Source: Massilia sp. IC2-477
GTDB lineage: Bacteria > Pseudomonadota > Gammaproteobacteria > Burkholderiales > Burkholderiaceae_D
Direction of reading: 5' to 3'
Assembly (NCBI RefSeq): GCF_020707265.1
Contig: NZ_JAJFEQ010000008.1
Location: 1 to 64,000, forward strand
Length of the DNA stretch: 64,000 nucleotides
Shown here: piece by piece, positions 49,476 to 60,010 of the stretch
Layout: the number at the start of each line of letters is the position of its first letter
How positions within the stretch are numbered: the first letter of the stretch is position 1
Translations under genes and position numbers: made by a program
Notes under the pieces: model-generated
What the model saw: the letters and a program-made list of their open reading frames with translations, nothing else
Databases searched by the model: none
Told to the model about the DNA's origin: nothing

Positions 49476-50651
49476 ATGCAAAGCATTACCGTCCTGGGCG
49501 CCACCGGCTCGATCGGCGCCTCGACCCTCGACGTACTCGCGCGCCATCCGGACCGCTACCGCGTCCACGCCCTGAGCGCGCACGGCCGCGTCGACGAACT
49601 GGCCGAGGCCTGCCGCCGTTTCAAGCCGGCGCGCGCCGTGGTCGGCTCGGCGGACGCCGCCGCGCGCCTGGCCCAGCTGCTGGTTGGCCTGGACATCCAG
49701 GTCGACCATGGCGAAGCGGCGCTGTGCGAGATCGCCTCCACTAGCGACACCGACACGGTGATGGCCGCCATCGTCGGCGCCGCCGGCCTGGCGCCGACGC
49801 TGGCCGCCGCCCGCGCCGGCAAGAAGGTCCTGCTGGCCAACAAGGAAGCCCTGGTCATGTCCGGCCAGCTGTTCATGGACGCGGTGCGCGAGCACCATGC
49901 GACCCTGCTGCCGATCGACAGCGAGCACAATGCGATCTTCCAGTCGCTGCCCGCCACCTATGCGCGCGACCCTCAGCGTGCGGGCGTGGCCAAGATCCTG
50001 CTGACCGCGTCCGGCGGGCCTTTCCTGAAGCGCGCCGTCGAGACCCTGGAAGCGGTCACGCCGGACGAGGCCTGCAAGCACCCGAACTGGGTCATGGGCC
50101 GCAAGATCTCGGTCGACTCGGCCACCATGATGAACAAGGGCCTGGAAGTGATCGAGGCCCACTGGCTGTTCGGCGCCCCGGCCGAACAGATCGAGGTCGT
50201 GATCCATCCGCAAAGCGTGATCCACTCGATGGTGTCGTACACAGACGGCTCGGTGCTGGCGCAACTCGGTAACCCAGACATGCGCACCCCGATCGCGCAC
50301 GCGCTGGCCTTCCCCGAGCGCATCGCCTCGGGCGTGGCCCAGCTCGACCTGACCGACATGGCCGCGCTGCAGTTCTACAAGCCGGACTTCGAGCGCTTCC
50401 CCTGCCTGGCGCTGGCCTTTGACGCGCTGCGCGCGGGCGGCACCGCCCCGAGCCTGCTGAACGCCGCCAATGAGGTCGCGGTGCAGTCCTTCCTCGAACG
50501 CGAGATCGGCTTCCGCGACATCGACCGCGTGATCGCGCAGGTGATGCAAGACCTGCCGCACGGCCCGGCGTCCTCGATCGAGGCCGTGCTGGAGCAGGAC
50601 GCGCTCGCCCGCCAAGCTGCGCACGCCGTGATCGCCCGCCTGCGGGGCTGA
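49476..50651 (+). CDS. dxr: 1-deoxy-D-xylulose 5-phosphate reductoisomerase
   Basis: Second step of the MEP isoprenoid pathway. The 391-residue protein has the NADPH-binding [23 protein letters not shown], metal-binding [13 protein letters not shown], and [20 protein letters not shown], all conserved. AAAAGGAAG lies ahead of the ATG. It lies 13 bases after cdsA and 3 bases before rseP. Confidence 0.97.
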   Translation: MQSITVLGATGSIGASTLDVLARHPDRYRVHALSAHGRVDELAEACRRFKPARAVVGSADAAARLAQLLVGLDIQVDHGEAALCEIASTSDTDTVMAAIVGAAGLAPTLAAARAGKKVLLANKEALVMSGQLFMDAVREHHATLLPIDSEHNAIFQSLPATYARDPQRAGVAKILLTASGGPFLKRAVETLEAVTPDEACKHPNWVMGRKISVDSATMMNKGLEVIEAHWLFGAPAEQIEVVIHPQSVIHSMVSYTDGSVLAQLGNPDMRTPIAHALAFPERIASGVAQLDLTDMAALQFYKPDFERFPCLALAFDALRAGGTAPSLLNAANEVAVQSFLEREIGFRDIDRVIAQVMQDLPHGPASSIEAVLEQDALARQAAHAVIARLRG

Positions 50652-50654
50652 GCC

Positions 50655-51995
50655 ATGAGCCTGATCTATACCGTGCTGGCCTTCGCGCTGGCCCTCGGTC
50701 CCCTGATCGTCCTGCACGAACTGGGGCACTACCTGGTCGCGCGCGCCTGCGGCGTGAAGGTGCTGCGCTTCTCGATCGGCATGGGCCGCGTGGTCTGGTC
50801 GCGCCGTTTCGGCAAGGACCAGACCGAATGGGCGATCTCGATGCTGCCGCTGGGCGGCTACGTCAAGATGCTCGATAGCCGCGACCCCGAGACCGCGCCC
50901 AAGGACGAATCCGAACTGCACCGCGAGTTCACCCGCCAGAGCGTGTGGCGCCGCATCGCCATCGTCGCGGCCGGCCCGATCGCCAACTTCATCGTCGCCA
51001 TCGGCCTGATGGCGGTCCTGTTCATGCACGGCGTCGAGGAACCCTCGGCACGCCTGCGCGCCGCGCCCCAGGGCTCGAGCGCCCAGATCGCCGGCGTGCG
51101 CGGCGGCGACACCGTGGTGGCCGTGAACGGCAACCCGGTGCAGTCCTGGTCCGAGCTGCGCTGGCAGATCATCCATGCCACCGTCGACAAGCGCGAGCTG
51201 CGCATGGCCCTGCGCGGGCAGGGTGGCGGCAGCTATGCGGCGACCATTCCCGCCGAACGGATCGCGCAGCTCGATGTCGAAGGCGACGTCACCACGGCCC
51301 TGGGCCTGGACCTGTGGCGCGCGCGCGCCCGTATCGAAAAGGTGCTGCCGGGCGGGGCAGGGGAACGCGCCGGCCTGCAGCCGGGCGACCTGGTGCTGCG
51401 CGCCGACGGCAAGCCGGTGGTGGACGGCATGGCCTTCACCGAGACCATGCGCGCGGCCAGCGGCCGCACCGTGCAGCTCGAGGTCGAACGCGCCGGCCGC
51501 GTCGTGCCGCTGGCGGTCACGCCCGAGAAGGACGCGGCCAGCGGCCGCGGCATGGCCAAGGTGCTGCTCTCGCAGCCGGTCGAGATGGTGACCGTGCGTT
51601 CCGGACCGCTCGAGGCGCTGGCCAGGGGCGCCGAACGCACCTGGGAAACCAGTGTCATGACGATCAAGATGATCGGCAAGATGATTACCGGCGAGGCGTC
51701 GTGGAAGAACGTGACCGGCCCGATCACGATCGCCGACTATGCCGGGCAGACCGCGCGCATCGGTCTGGCCACTTATCTGCAGTTCATTGCATTTATTAGT
51801 ATTAGCTTAGGCGTAATGAATTTGTTACCAATTCCGGTTCTGGATGGGGGCCATTTACTGTATTATTCGCTGGAAGTTTTGACCGGGCGCCCCCTGCCTG
51901 CGCGAGTCGGAGAGTTCGCACAGCGCTTCGGAGTCGGCCTGCTGTTCATGCTGATGGCGCTCGCCGTCTTCAATGACCTGGTGCGGTTGCTTTAG
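50655..51995 (+). CDS. rseP: Site-2 zinc protease RseP
   Basis: Intramembrane protease that cuts anti-sigma factor RseA and signal-peptide remnants. The 446-residue protein has LHELGHYLVAR (His21, Glu22, His25) in the first helix, two PDZ domains (about 100-190 and 215-290) in the periplasm, and the third ligand motif PVLDGGHLL (Asp397). Over about 51786-51885, exactly where the LDG helix is encoded, codon use turns abruptly AT-rich (ATT, AGT, TTA, GTA, TTG) in a gene otherwise using CTG/ATC/GTC. The protein sequence there is normal for the family. Confidence 0.96.
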   Translation: MSLIYTVLAFALALGPLIVLHELGHYLVARACGVKVLRFSIGMGRVVWSRRFGKDQTEWAISMLPLGGYVKMLDSRDPETAPKDESELHREFTRQSVWRRIAIVAAGPIANFIVAIGLMAVLFMHGVEEPSARLRAAPQGSSAQIAGVRGGDTVVAVNGNPVQSWSELRWQIIHATVDKRELRMALRGQGGGSYAATIPAERIAQLDVEGDVTTALGLDLWRARARIEKVLPGGAGERAGLQPGDLVLRADGKPVVDGMAFTETMRAASGRTVQLEVERAGRVVPLAVTPEKDAASGRGMAKVLLSQPVEMVTVRSGPLEALARGAERTWETSVMTIKMIGKMITGEASWKNVTGPITIADYAGQTARIGLATYLQFIAFISISLGVMNLLPIPVLDGGHLLYYSLEVLTGRPLPARVGEFAQRFGVGLLFMLMALAVFNDLVRLL

Positions 51996-52048
51996 AAAGC
52001 TCGTCAAGCGGCCCGACGCACCGGCTAAAACAATATGTACGTTGTCCA

Positions 52049-54400
52049 ATGACTTTGATCCAGCCAATGAATTCACAACCTGATCGTTTTGCCCTGCCGT
52101 TCATCCGTCGCAGCATGATTGGCGCAGCCGTGCTGGCTCTCTGCGCCAGCAATGCCTTCGCAGTCAACCCGTTCGTCGTCAAGGACATCCGGGTCGAAGG
52201 CATCCAGCGGACGGAAGCGGGCACCGTGTTCAGCTACCTGCCGGTGCGCGTGGGCGAAACCTTCGACGATGCCAAGGCGACCACCGCCATCAAGGCCCTG
52301 TTCGCCACCGGCTTCTTCAAGGACATCCGCCTGGAAGAAGAAAACGGCGTGCTGGTCGTGCTGGTCGAGGAACGCCCGGCGATCTCCTCGGTGGACTTCA
52401 CCGGCACTAAGGAATTCGAAAAGGACATGCTGGTCAAGGCCCTGCGCGAAATCGGCGTGGGCGAGACCAAGATCTTCGATAAGGCCGCGGTCGACCGCGC
52501 CGAGCAGGAGCTCAAGCGCCAGTACCTGTCGCACGGCCTGTACGGCGTGAAGATCACCACCACCGTCACCCCGATCGAACGCAACCGCGTGACGATCATG
52601 TTCAACGTCGACGAGGGCGACGTGGCGAAGATCCGCCAGATCACCTTTGTGGGCAACAAGGCCTTCAGCGACAAGCGCCTGCAGGAAGTCCTGCAGCTGT
52701 CGAAGTCGGGCTGGTTCACCTGGTATTCCAAGGCCGACCAGTACTCCAAGCAGAAGCTGACCGGCGACCTGGAAGCGATCAAGTCCCTGTACCTGAATAA
52801 CGGCTACCTGGAAGCCAACGTCGAATCGACCCAGGTGTCGATCACGCCGGACAAGCGCGACATCTACCTCACCATCAACATCACCGAAGGCGAGCAGTAC
52901 ACCGTCTCGGGCGTGAAGCTGGAAGGCGAGATGTTCGGCCGCGAGGAAGAGCTGAAGAAGCTGATCCTTCTGCAGCCGGGCAAAACCTACTCGGGCGAAC
53001 TGCAGGAAGCGACCAACAAGCTGATCGCCGACCGCCTCGGCACCTTCGGCTACGCATTTGCCAACGTCACCGCCAACCCGGAGATCAACCGCGACAAGCG
53101 CGAAGCCTCCTTCACCTTCTTCATCGATCCGGGCAAGCGCGCCTACGTGCGCCACATGAACATCTCGGGTAACACGGTCACCCGCGACGAAGTCATCCGC
53201 CGCGAGTTCCGCCAGTTCGAAAGCTCGTGGTACGACGCCAACCGCGTCAAGCTCTCGCGCGACCGCGTCGACCGCCTCGGCTACTTCAAGGACGTGAAGG
53301 TCGAGACCCCGGAGTCGCCGGGCACCAGCGACCAGGTGGACGTCAACATCTCGGTCGAAGAAAAGCCGACCGGTAACTTCATGATCGGCGGCGCCTTCTC
53401 GCAGTCGGAGAAATTCACCTTCACCGCCTCGGTCTCGCAGGCCAACTTCGCCGGCAGCGGCAATACCGTCGGCATCGAGGTCAATACCAGCAAGTACAAC
53501 CGCACGATCGCGGTCTCGCAGACCAATCCGTACTTCACCGACGACGGCATCTCGCGCTCGTTCCAGATGTACCACCGCAATTCGCGTCCGCTGTACGGCT
53601 ACGGCACCTACTCGACGCGCCAGACCGGCGGCAACCTGACCTTCGGCGTGCCGTTCTCGGAAAGCGATACCGTGTACTTCGGCGCCGGCCTGGAACGCAC
53701 CCAGATCGAGACCGACGAGAACAGCCCCTTCCTGTACCTCGAGTTCGTGCGCCAGAACGGCGGCGCTGCCAGCGGCATCGGCCGCGCCAGCACCTCCGCG
53801 ATCCCGCTGACCGCGGCCTGGGGCCGCGACACCCGCGACAGCGCGGTCACGCCGACCCGCGGCCGCTACCAGCGCGCCAACCTCGAGATCGACGCGATCG
53901 GCGACCTGAAATACTACCGCGCCGTGTACGAGCAGCAGTGGTATCGCCCGCTGACCTCCTGGATGACGCTGGCCCTGCGCGGCGAGTTCGACTACGGCAA
54001 AGGCATCGGCGGCGACCGCTACCCGGTCTTCAAGAACTTCTACGCGGGCGGCATCGGTTCGGTGCGCGGCTACGAAAGCTCGACCCTGGGCGTGGTGGAC
54101 GAGGCCTACGGCTACGCGATCGGCGGCTCCAAGCGTCTCATCGGCAACGCCGAGCTGCAATTCCCGTTCCCGGGCAGCGGCAAGGACCGCAGCCTGCGCT
54201 GGTTTGCCTTCGTCGACGGCGGCCAGGTCTACCAGGAGAAGGAAAAGATCCGCCTCGACCGCATGCGCTACTCGGCCGGTATCGGGCTGTCGTGGATTTC
54301 CCCGGTGGGTCCGCTCAAGTTGAGTTATGCTAAGCCTTTGAACAGCCTGCCGGGCGACCGACTGGAGCGCTTCCAGTTCCAGATGGGTACCGGCTTCTGA
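52049..54400 (+). CDS. bamA: Outer-membrane protein assembly factor BamA
   Basis: Central Omp85 barrel of the BAM complex. The 783-residue protein has a signal sequence (RRSMIGAAVLALCASNAFA), five POTRA repeats (about 40-440, the first starting FVVKDIRVEGIQRTEAGTVF) and a 16-stranded barrel ending FQFQMGTGF. The lid-lock motif VRGY (GGIGSVRGYESS) is present. Start is uncertain between ATG 52049 and ATG 52067 (MNSQPDRFALPF); neither has a strong ribosome site. It follows rseP by 53 bases. Confidence 0.96.
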   Translation: MTLIQPMNSQPDRFALPFIRRSMIGAAVLALCASNAFAVNPFVVKDIRVEGIQRTEAGTVFSYLPVRVGETFDDAKATTAIKALFATGFFKDIRLEEENGVLVVLVEERPAISSVDFTGTKEFEKDMLVKALREIGVGETKIFDKAAVDRAEQELKRQYLSHGLYGVKITTTVTPIERNRVTIMFNVDEGDVAKIRQITFVGNKAFSDKRLQEVLQLSKSGWFTWYSKADQYSKQKLTGDLEAIKSLYLNNGYLEANVESTQVSITPDKRDIYLTINITEGEQYTVSGVKLEGEMFGREEELKKLILLQPGKTYSGELQEATNKLIADRLGTFGYAFANVTANPEINRDKREASFTFFIDPGKRAYVRHMNISGNTVTRDEVIRREFRQFESSWYDANRVKLSRDRVDRLGYFKDVKVETPESPGTSDQVDVNISVEEKPTGNFMIGGAFSQSEKFTFTASVSQANFAGSGNTVGIEVNTSKYNRTIAVSQTNPYFTDDGISRSFQMYHRNSRPLYGYGTYSTRQTGGNLTFGVPFSESDTVYFGAGLERTQIETDENSPFLYLEFVRQNGGAASGIGRASTSAIPLTAAWGRDTRDSAVTPTRGRYQRANLEIDAIGDLKYYRAVYEQQWYRPLTSWMTLALRGEFDYGKGIGGDRYPVFKNFYAGGIGSVRGYESSTLGVVDEAYGYAIGGSKRLIGNAELQFPFPGSGKDRSLRWFAFVDGGQVYQEKEKIRLDRMRYSAGIGLSWISPVGPLKLSYAKPLNSLPGDRLERFQFQMGTGF

Positions 54401-54452
54401 CAGGCCAGACGGCGCCTGCGCCTCGCGCAGGCCGCCAGAATTGCGGAGAAAG

Positions 54453-54980
54453 ATGTTGAAAACGCTGATAGCCAACCTGCCTCGGACCCTGATCCTGGCC
54501 GCGCTGTGCGCAGCGCCGCTGGCGCCGGCGCACGCCCAGGCCCAGCCGGGCGCGGGCCGGATCGGTTTTGTCGCCACCGAGCGCCTGATGACCGAGTCGA
54601 AAATGGCGAAGACGGCCGATGCCCGCATCGAGGCCGAATTCTCGAAGCGCCAGAAGCTCGTCGAGGAAACCGTCACCAAACTCAAGCAGATGTCCGAGAA
54701 GTTCGACAAGGAGGCGCCCGGCCTGACCGACATCGACCGCACCCGCCGTGCGCGCGAACTGCTGAACATGGAAAAGGACGTGCAGCGCATGCAGCGCGAG
54801 TTCCAGGAAGACCTCATGCAGCGCAAGAACGAAGAGCGCGCCGCGATCGCGACGCGTGCCTACAAGATCATCGAGCAGGTGGCCGAGCAGGACAAGCTCG
54901 ACGCCGTGCTGGCCGAAGCCGCATGGTACAGCCCGCGCATCGACATCACCGACAAGATCCTGAAGCTGCTCGACAAGTGA
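54453..54980 (+). CDS. skp: OmpH/Skp family periplasmic chaperone
   Basis: Trimeric jellyfish chaperone holding unfolded outer-membrane proteins. The 175-residue protein has a signal peptide (about 1-30, ending PAHAQAQ), a short beta core (GRIGFVATERLM) and a long charged coiled coil (KTADARIEAEFSKRQKLVEE onward) returning to DITDKILKLLDK. GGAGAAAG precedes the ATG at 54453; a TTG at 54441 in frame is less likely. It sits between bamA and lpxD, as is typical. Confidence 0.92.
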   Translation: MLKTLIANLPRTLILAALCAAPLAPAHAQAQPGAGRIGFVATERLMTESKMAKTADARIEAEFSKRQKLVEETVTKLKQMSEKFDKEAPGLTDIDRTRRARELLNMEKDVQRMQREFQEDLMQRKNEERAAIATRAYKIIEQVAEQDKLDAVLAEAAWYSPRIDITDKILKLLDK

Positions 54981-55026
54981 TACGTCCACGGACGGCGCAG
55001 CACCAGACTTTGAGAAGCACCACATC

Positions 55027-56100
55027 TTGACTGACACCCGACACACCAACATCGGCATTCGACTCGGCGACCTGGTCGAACGCTTCGGCGGGCAGCTGGT
55101 CGGCGATCCAGGCATCACCGTCAGCGCCATTGCGCCCCTCGACAGCGCCGGCCCCGAGCACATCAGCTTCCTCAGCAACAGCAAGCTGCGCGCCCTGGCG
55201 GCGCAAAGCGGGGCTGCGTCCCTGATCCTGTCGCCGCTGGACGATCCGAGCGTGGCCGCGACCTACGAGGGCGCGCGCATCGTCACCACCAACCCGTACG
55301 CCTATTTCGCCCGCGCGGCGCAGTATTTCGTGTCGCTGTCCGAGACGCCGAAGGCGCCCGGCATCGACCCGAGCGCGGTCGTGTCGCCACAGGCAACGGT
55401 CGACCCGACCGCCCACGTCGGCCCGCACGTGACGGTGGAAAGCGGCGCCGTGATCGGCGCCCACGCCGTGATCGACGCCGGCTGCTTCGTCGGCCGCGAC
55501 GCGCGCATCGGGGCGGACACGCACTTTTTCGCCAACGTCACCTTCCACGCAGGTTGCAGCATCGGCGCGCGCGGCATCGTCCATTCGGGCGCCGTGATCG
55601 GCACCGACGGCTTCGGCTTCGCCGTCGAAGCCGGCGTGTACATCAAGATCCCGCAGACCGGGCGCGTGGTGATCGGCGACGACGTCGACATCGGCGCCAA
55701 TACCTGCATCGACCGCGGCGCCCTGGCCGACACGGTCATCGAGGACGGCGTCAAGCTCGACAACCAGATCCAGATCGGCCACAACTGCCACATCGGCGCC
55801 CATACCGCGATGGCGGGCTGCGTCGGCGTGGCCGGCAGCGCGAAGATCGGCAAGCACTGCACCTTCGGCGGCGCCGCCATGGTGCTGGGCCACCTTGAGA
55901 TCGCCGACAACGTCCATATTTCGTCGGGCAGCATGGTGTCGCGCTCCGTGCTCGAGCCGGGGCAGTACACCGGCTTCTACCCGCTGGCCAAGAACGCCGA
56001 GTGGGAACGCAGCGCCGCCATCGTGCGCAACCTGGCCTCGATGCGCGAAAAGATCCGCACGCTCGAAAAAACCATCAAAACTCTCTCAGAACAACAATGA
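55027..56100 (+). CDS. lpxD: UDP-3-O-(3-hydroxyacyl)glucosamine N-acyltransferase
   Basis: Third step of lipid A synthesis. The 357-residue enzyme has an N-terminal uridine-binding domain ([30 protein letters not shown]), a left-handed beta helix of hexapeptide repeats (about 110-300) with the catalytic His in [13 protein letters not shown], and a C-terminal helix bundle. The start is TTG at 55027; no ATG would give the N-terminal domain. Its stop overlaps the fabZ start (ATGA). Confidence 0.96.
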   Translation: MTDTRHTNIGIRLGDLVERFGGQLVGDPGITVSAIAPLDSAGPEHISFLSNSKLRALAAQSGAASLILSPLDDPSVAATYEGARIVTTNPYAYFARAAQYFVSLSETPKAPGIDPSAVVSPQATVDPTAHVGPHVTVESGAVIGAHAVIDAGCFVGRDARIGADTHFFANVTFHAGCSIGARGIVHSGAVIGTDGFGFAVEAGVYIKIPQTGRVVIGDDVDIGANTCIDRGALADTVIEDGVKLDNQIQIGHNCHIGAHTAMAGCVGVAGSAKIGKHCTFGGAAMVLGHLEIADNVHISSGSMVSRSVLEPGQYTGFYPLAKNAEWERSAAIVRNLASMREKIRTLEKTIKTLSEQQ

Positions 56101-56588
56101 ATACCGAAGTTCAAACGACCGCGAAGACGACCCTCGACATCAATGCGATCAAGGAATACCTGCCGCACCGCTATCCGCTGCTGCTGGTCGACCGCGTGCT
56201 CGACGTCGAGCTGGGCAAGCGCATTACCGCCATCAAGAACGTCACCGTCAACGAAGAATTCTTCAACGGCCACTTCCCGCACAAGCCGGTGATGCCGGGC
56301 GTCCTGATGATCGAAGCGATGGCGCAGACCGCCGCCATCCTGTCGTTCATGACCATGAACGTGAAGCCGGACGAGAATTCGGTCGTCTACTTCGTGGGCA
56401 TCGACAACGCGCGCTTCAAGCGTCCGGTCGAGCCGGGCGACCAGCTCAAGATGGAAGTCGAGATCCTGCGCGTCTCGCGCGGCATCTGGAAATACAAGGC
56501 CGTCGCCAGCGTCGACGGCAAGGTGGCGGTCGAGGGTGAACTGATGTGCACCATCCGCGCCAACGACAACGCAGCGGCAGGGCAGTAA
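56097..56588 (+). CDS. fabZ: 3-hydroxyacyl-ACP dehydratase FabZ
   Basis: Dehydrates 3-hydroxyacyl-ACP in fatty-acid elongation. The 163-residue hot-dog protein has [14 protein letters not shown] and the active-site helix [20 protein letters not shown] (His59, Glu73). Overlaps lpxD by 4 bases and ends one base before lpxA, so flow of 3-hydroxyacyl-ACP between lipid A and phospholipid synthesis is co-ordinated by one transcript. Confidence 0.96.
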   Translation: MNTEVQTTAKTTLDINAIKEYLPHRYPLLLVDRVLDVELGKRITAIKNVTVNEEFFNGHFPHKPVMPGVLMIEAMAQTAAILSFMTMNVKPDENSVVYFVGIDNARFKRPVEPGDQLKMEVEILRVSRGIWKYKAVASVDGKVAVEGELMCTIRANDNAAAGQ

Positions 56589-56589
56589 C

Positions 56590-57378
56590 ATGAGCAAGAT
56601 TCATCCGAGCGCGATCGTCGACCCGAAGGCGGAGCTGGACAGCTCGGTCGAGGTCGGCCCGTACTCGATCATCGGTCCCGACGTGCGCATCGGCGCCGGC
56701 ACGGTCGTCGGCCCGCACGTGGTCATCGAAGGCCATACGACGGTCGGCAAGGACAACAAATTCTTCCAGTTCTGCTCGATCGGCGCCGCGCCGCAGGACA
56801 AGAAGTGGAAGGGTGAGCCGACCCGCCTCGAGATCGGCGACGGCAACACCATCCGCGAATTCGTCACCATGAACCTGGGCACCACCCAGGACGAAGGCGT
56901 GACGCGCCTGGGCGACGACAACTGGATCTCGGCTTACGTCCACTTGGCGCACGACTGCCAGGTCGGCAGCCACACCATCTTCTCGAACAATGCGCAGCTG
57001 GCGGGCCATGTGCACGTGGGCGACCATGCGATCCTCTCCGGCTACTGCGGCGTGCACCAGTTCTGCAAGATCGGCGCACATGCCTTTATCGGCATGTACA
57101 CCAGCCTGACGCAAGACGTGCCGCCCTTTGTGCTGGTGTCGGGTAACCCGGCCGGCCAGCGCGGCATCAACGTCGAAGGCCTCAAACGCCGCGGCTTCAC
57201 GCGCGAGCAGATCGACGGCATCCGCGCCGCCTACAAGCAGCTGTACCGCTCGGGCCTGACGCTGGAAGAATCGAAGGCTGCGCTGCTCGAGCTGGAAGCC
57301 CAGCATGCGGCGGCAAGCGCCGACATCCGCGCCATGCGCGAATTCCTCGGGGTGGCTACCCGTGGCATTGTCCGCTGA
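56590..57378 (+). CDS. lpxA: UDP-N-acetylglucosamine O-acyltransferase
   Basis: First step of lipid A synthesis. The 262-residue protein is mostly left-handed beta helix (KIHPSAIVDPKAELDSSVEV, GPYSIIGPDVRIGAG), with the catalytic His in VHLAHDCQVGSHTIF and a C-terminal helical domain (GINVEGLKRRGFTREQIDGI). Standard length. The 3' end overlaps the lpxB start by 17 bases. Confidence 0.96.
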   Translation: MSKIHPSAIVDPKAELDSSVEVGPYSIIGPDVRIGAGTVVGPHVVIEGHTTVGKDNKFFQFCSIGAAPQDKKWKGEPTRLEIGDGNTIREFVTMNLGTTQDEGVTRLGDDNWISAYVHLAHDCQVGSHTIFSNNAQLAGHVHVGDHAILSGYCGVHQFCKIGAHAFIGMYTSLTQDVPPFVLVSGNPAGQRGINVEGLKRRGFTREQIDGIRAAYKQLYRSGLTLEESKAALLELEAQHAAASADIRAMREFLGVATRGIVR

Positions 57379-58522
57379 GGTTTCGCTAGCGATGGTCGCC
57401 GGCGAGGTGTCCGGCGATATGCTCGCCGCCCGCCTCATGGCCGGCCTGCGCCCGCAGCTGCCCAATGTACGCTTCCACGGCATCGGCGGACCGCGCATGA
57501 TGGAGCAGGGGATGGTGTCGGACCTGCCGATCGAGACCCTCACGGTGCGCGGCCTGTTCGAGATCATTCCGCGCTACCGCGAAATCAAGGGCATCCAGAA
57601 CAGCCTGCGCGACCGCCTGCTGGCGGAACGCCCGGCGGCCTTTATCGGCGCCGACTACCCGGGCTTCAACCTCGGACTGGAAGAGCAGCTGCGCGCGCAG
57701 GGGATTCCGACCGTGCACTTCGTCAGCCCCCAGATCTGGGCCTGGCGCGGCGGGCGCATCAAGAAGATCAAGCGCGCCGTCTCCCACATGCTGGTGATCT
57801 TCCCCTTCGAGGAAGCGATCTACCGCGCGGCCGGGGTGCCGGTGACCTATATCGGGCATCCGCTGGCCGAAATGATCCCGCTGCAGCCCGACGTCGCTGC
57901 GGCGCGCGCGGCGCTCGGCATTGCGCACGATGCGCGCGTGGTCACGATCATGCCGGGCAGCCGCATGGGTGAGCTGAAGTACCTGGTCGAGCCTTTTGTG
58001 GCGGCTGCGAAACTGCTGGCCCAGCGCGATCCGAAGCTGGTGTTCGTCGCGCCGATGGCGGGCGAGCGCCAGCGTGCCTACTATACCGAGATCGTGAACA
58101 AGGCCGGCCTGGCCGACGTGCCGGTACGGCTGATCGATGGCCAGTCGCATGCGGCGATCGCGGCCGCCGACGCGGTGCTGGTGGCCTCGGGGACGGCGAC
58201 GCTGGAAGTGGCGCTGTTCAAGAAGCCGATGGTGATCGCCTACAAGGTCATGCGCGCTTCCTGGGAAATCATGCGCCACATGGGCTACCAGCCCTGGATC
58301 GGCCTGCCGAACATCCTGGCGCGCGAATTCGTCGTTCCGGAGTATCTTCAGCATGCGGCCACGCCGCAGGCCCTGGCCGACGCGGTGCAGCGCCAGCTGG
58401 ACGACCCGGCCGGGAACGAGGTGCTGGCGCGCCGCTTTACTGACATGCACCACAGCCTGCTGCGCAACAGCGCGGAGGCGAGCGCGGACGCAGTGCTCCG
58501 CGTGATAGGACGTAAGAAATGA
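57362..58522 (+). CDS. lpxB: Lipid-A-disaccharide synthase
   Basis: GT-B glycosyltransferase joining lipid X and UDP-diacylglucosamine at the inner membrane. The 386-residue protein has [20 protein letters not shown] near the start, [46 protein letters not shown] and [18 protein letters not shown]. The start is taken as GTG 57362, overlapping lpxA by 17 bases; TTG 57368 is an alternative. The stop overlaps rnhB (ATGA). Confidence 0.95.
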   Translation: MALSAEVSLAMVAGEVSGDMLAARLMAGLRPQLPNVRFHGIGGPRMMEQGMVSDLPIETLTVRGLFEIIPRYREIKGIQNSLRDRLLAERPAAFIGADYPGFNLGLEEQLRAQGIPTVHFVSPQIWAWRGGRIKKIKRAVSHMLVIFPFEEAIYRAAGVPVTYIGHPLAEMIPLQPDVAAARAALGIAHDARVVTIMPGSRMGELKYLVEPFVAAAKLLAQRDPKLVFVAPMAGERQRAYYTEIVNKAGLADVPVRLIDGQSHAAIAAADAVLVASGTATLEVALFKKPMVIAYKVMRASWEIMRHMGYQPWIGLPNILAREFVVPEYLQHAATPQALADAVQRQLDDPAGNEVLARRFTDMHHSLLRNSAEASADAVLRVIGRKK

Positions 58523-59166
58523 GTAGAAAGAAGGTCAATTTTTACCCGGGACTCCCGCCACGCCTGCGGCCGTTCACCGACGCCGACATCGTGTGCGGCG
58601 TGGACGAGGCCGGCCGTGGCCCGCTGGCGGGACCGGTGTTCGCCGCCGCCGTGATCCTCGACCCGAAGCGCCCGATCGAGGGCCTGCGCGACTCCAAGAA
58701 ACTGACCGAAGCGCGCCGCGACGAGCTGGCGCCGCTCATCAAGGAACATGCGCTGGCCTGGGCCATCGCCGAGTGCACCTGCGAAGAGATCGACACCCTG
58801 AACATCCTGCATGCGACCATGCTGGCGATGCGCCGCGCGGTGGAGGCTCTGCAGACCATGCCGACCATCGCCCTGATCGATGGCAACCGCTGTCCGCCGA
58901 TGGAGATCAAGGCCCACGCCGTGGTCGAAGGCGACGACAAGGTGCACGCCATTTCGGCCGCCTCGATCCTGGCCAAGACCGCGCGCGACGCTGCGCTGGT
59001 GCAGCTGCACGCGCAGTATCCGCAATACTGCTTCGACCAGCACAAGGGCTACTCGACCGCGCTGCACCTGGAGCGCCTGCGCCTGCACGGCCCGTCGCCG
59101 GTACACCGCCGCTCGTTTGCGCCGGTGCGGGAGCTGCTGCAGCCGGACCTGTTCGCCGCCGCATGA
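58519..59166 (+). CDS. rnhB: Ribonuclease HII
   Basis: Removes RNA from RNA-DNA hybrids and single ribonucleotides. The 215-residue enzyme has the active-site strand [20 protein letters not shown] (Asp29, Glu30), later acidic residues in ALIDGNRCP and the C-terminal [19 protein letters not shown]. It overlaps lpxB at the start and the next gene at the end by 4 bases each. Confidence 0.95.
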   Translation: MSRKKVNFYPGLPPRLRPFTDADIVCGVDEAGRGPLAGPVFAAAVILDPKRPIEGLRDSKKLTEARRDELAPLIKEHALAWAIAECTCEEIDTLNILHATMLAMRRAVEALQTMPTIALIDGNRCPPMEIKAHAVVEGDDKVHAISAASILAKTARDAALVQLHAQYPQYCFDQHKGYSTALHLERLRLHGPSPVHRRSFAPVRELLQPDLFAAA

Positions 59167-59960
59167 AGAGCATCACCTCGCGCGACAACGCGTTCTACAA
59201 GGAGCTGAAAAGCCTTGCCACCAGCTCGCAGGCGCGCCGCAAGGCGGGTCGCAGCCTGCTGGACGGCGTCCACCTGTGCGAAAGCTGGCTCGAGCTGCGT
59301 GGCGCGCCCGAGCACTGCGTGGTGTCCGACGAAGCGCTGCACAACCCCGAAGTGGCCGCTATCGTCGCGCGCGTCGAGTCCCTGCATGCCCACGTGACCG
59401 CATTGCCTGAGGCCCTGTTCGGCGCCATCAGCCAGGTCGAGCACGGCGTGAACATCGTCTTCATCGTCGAATCCCCGACCCCTTCGAAAGCGCCCGGGCT
59501 GGTCGAATCGAGCGTGCTGCTCGACGGCGTGCAGGACCCAGGCAACGTCGGCTCGATCCTGCGCAGCGCCGCCGCCTCGGGCATCAAGCAGGTCTACTGC
59601 AGTCCCGGCACCGCCTTCTGCTGGTCGCCGAAAGTCCTGCGCGCCGCGATGGGCGCCCACTTCGTGCTCGACATTTTCGAGAACATCGAGCTGGCGCCGC
59701 TGGTGCGCGAGGCCAGGGTGCCGGTGCTGGCCACCAGCGGCTACGCCAGCGAGCAGCTGTACGCACTCGACCTGCGCCACCCGGTCGCCTGGGTGCTGGG
59801 CCATGAAGGGCAGGGTGTCTCGCGCGAACTGCTGGAGCTGGCCACGCACCGCGTCGCCGTCCCGCACGCGGGCAAGGTGGAGTCCCTGAACGTGGCCGCC
59901 TGCGCCGCCGTGTGCTTCTTCGAGGGGCTGCGCCAGGGGCAGCTGGCCGCTCGGCCATAG
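59163..59960 (+). CDS. SpoU/TrmH-family RNA 2'-O-methyltransferase
   Basis: A 265-residue SPOUT methyltransferase acting on rRNA or tRNA ribose. An N-terminal substrate-binding domain ([20 protein letters not shown]) leads to the knotted catalytic domain with motif 1 [20 protein letters not shown], motif 2 [15 protein letters not shown] and motif 3 [20 protein letters not shown]. Close to the RlmB/TrmH-like group annotated simply as RNA methyltransferase; the target nucleotide is unknown. Last gene of the lpx block, overlapping rnhB by 4 bases. Confidence 0.88.
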   Translation: MKSITSRDNAFYKELKSLATSSQARRKAGRSLLDGVHLCESWLELRGAPEHCVVSDEALHNPEVAAIVARVESLHAHVTALPEALFGAISQVEHGVNIVFIVESPTPSKAPGLVESSVLLDGVQDPGNVGSILRSAAASGIKQVYCSPGTAFCWSPKVLRAAMGAHFVLDIFENIELAPLVREARVPVLATSGYASEQLYALDLRHPVAWVLGHEGQGVSRELLELATHRVAVPHAGKVESLNVAACAAVCFFEGLRQGQLAARP

Positions 59961-60010
59961 ACGCCGGGCTGGCCTTCGGGTTAAGCTGCGTCTGACAGAC
60001 TGGAGTAGAG

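Noticed and set aside
52073-54826. A 917-residue minus-strand frame opposite bamA and skp
   Set aside because: Antisense shadow without signal peptide, domains or a ribosome site.
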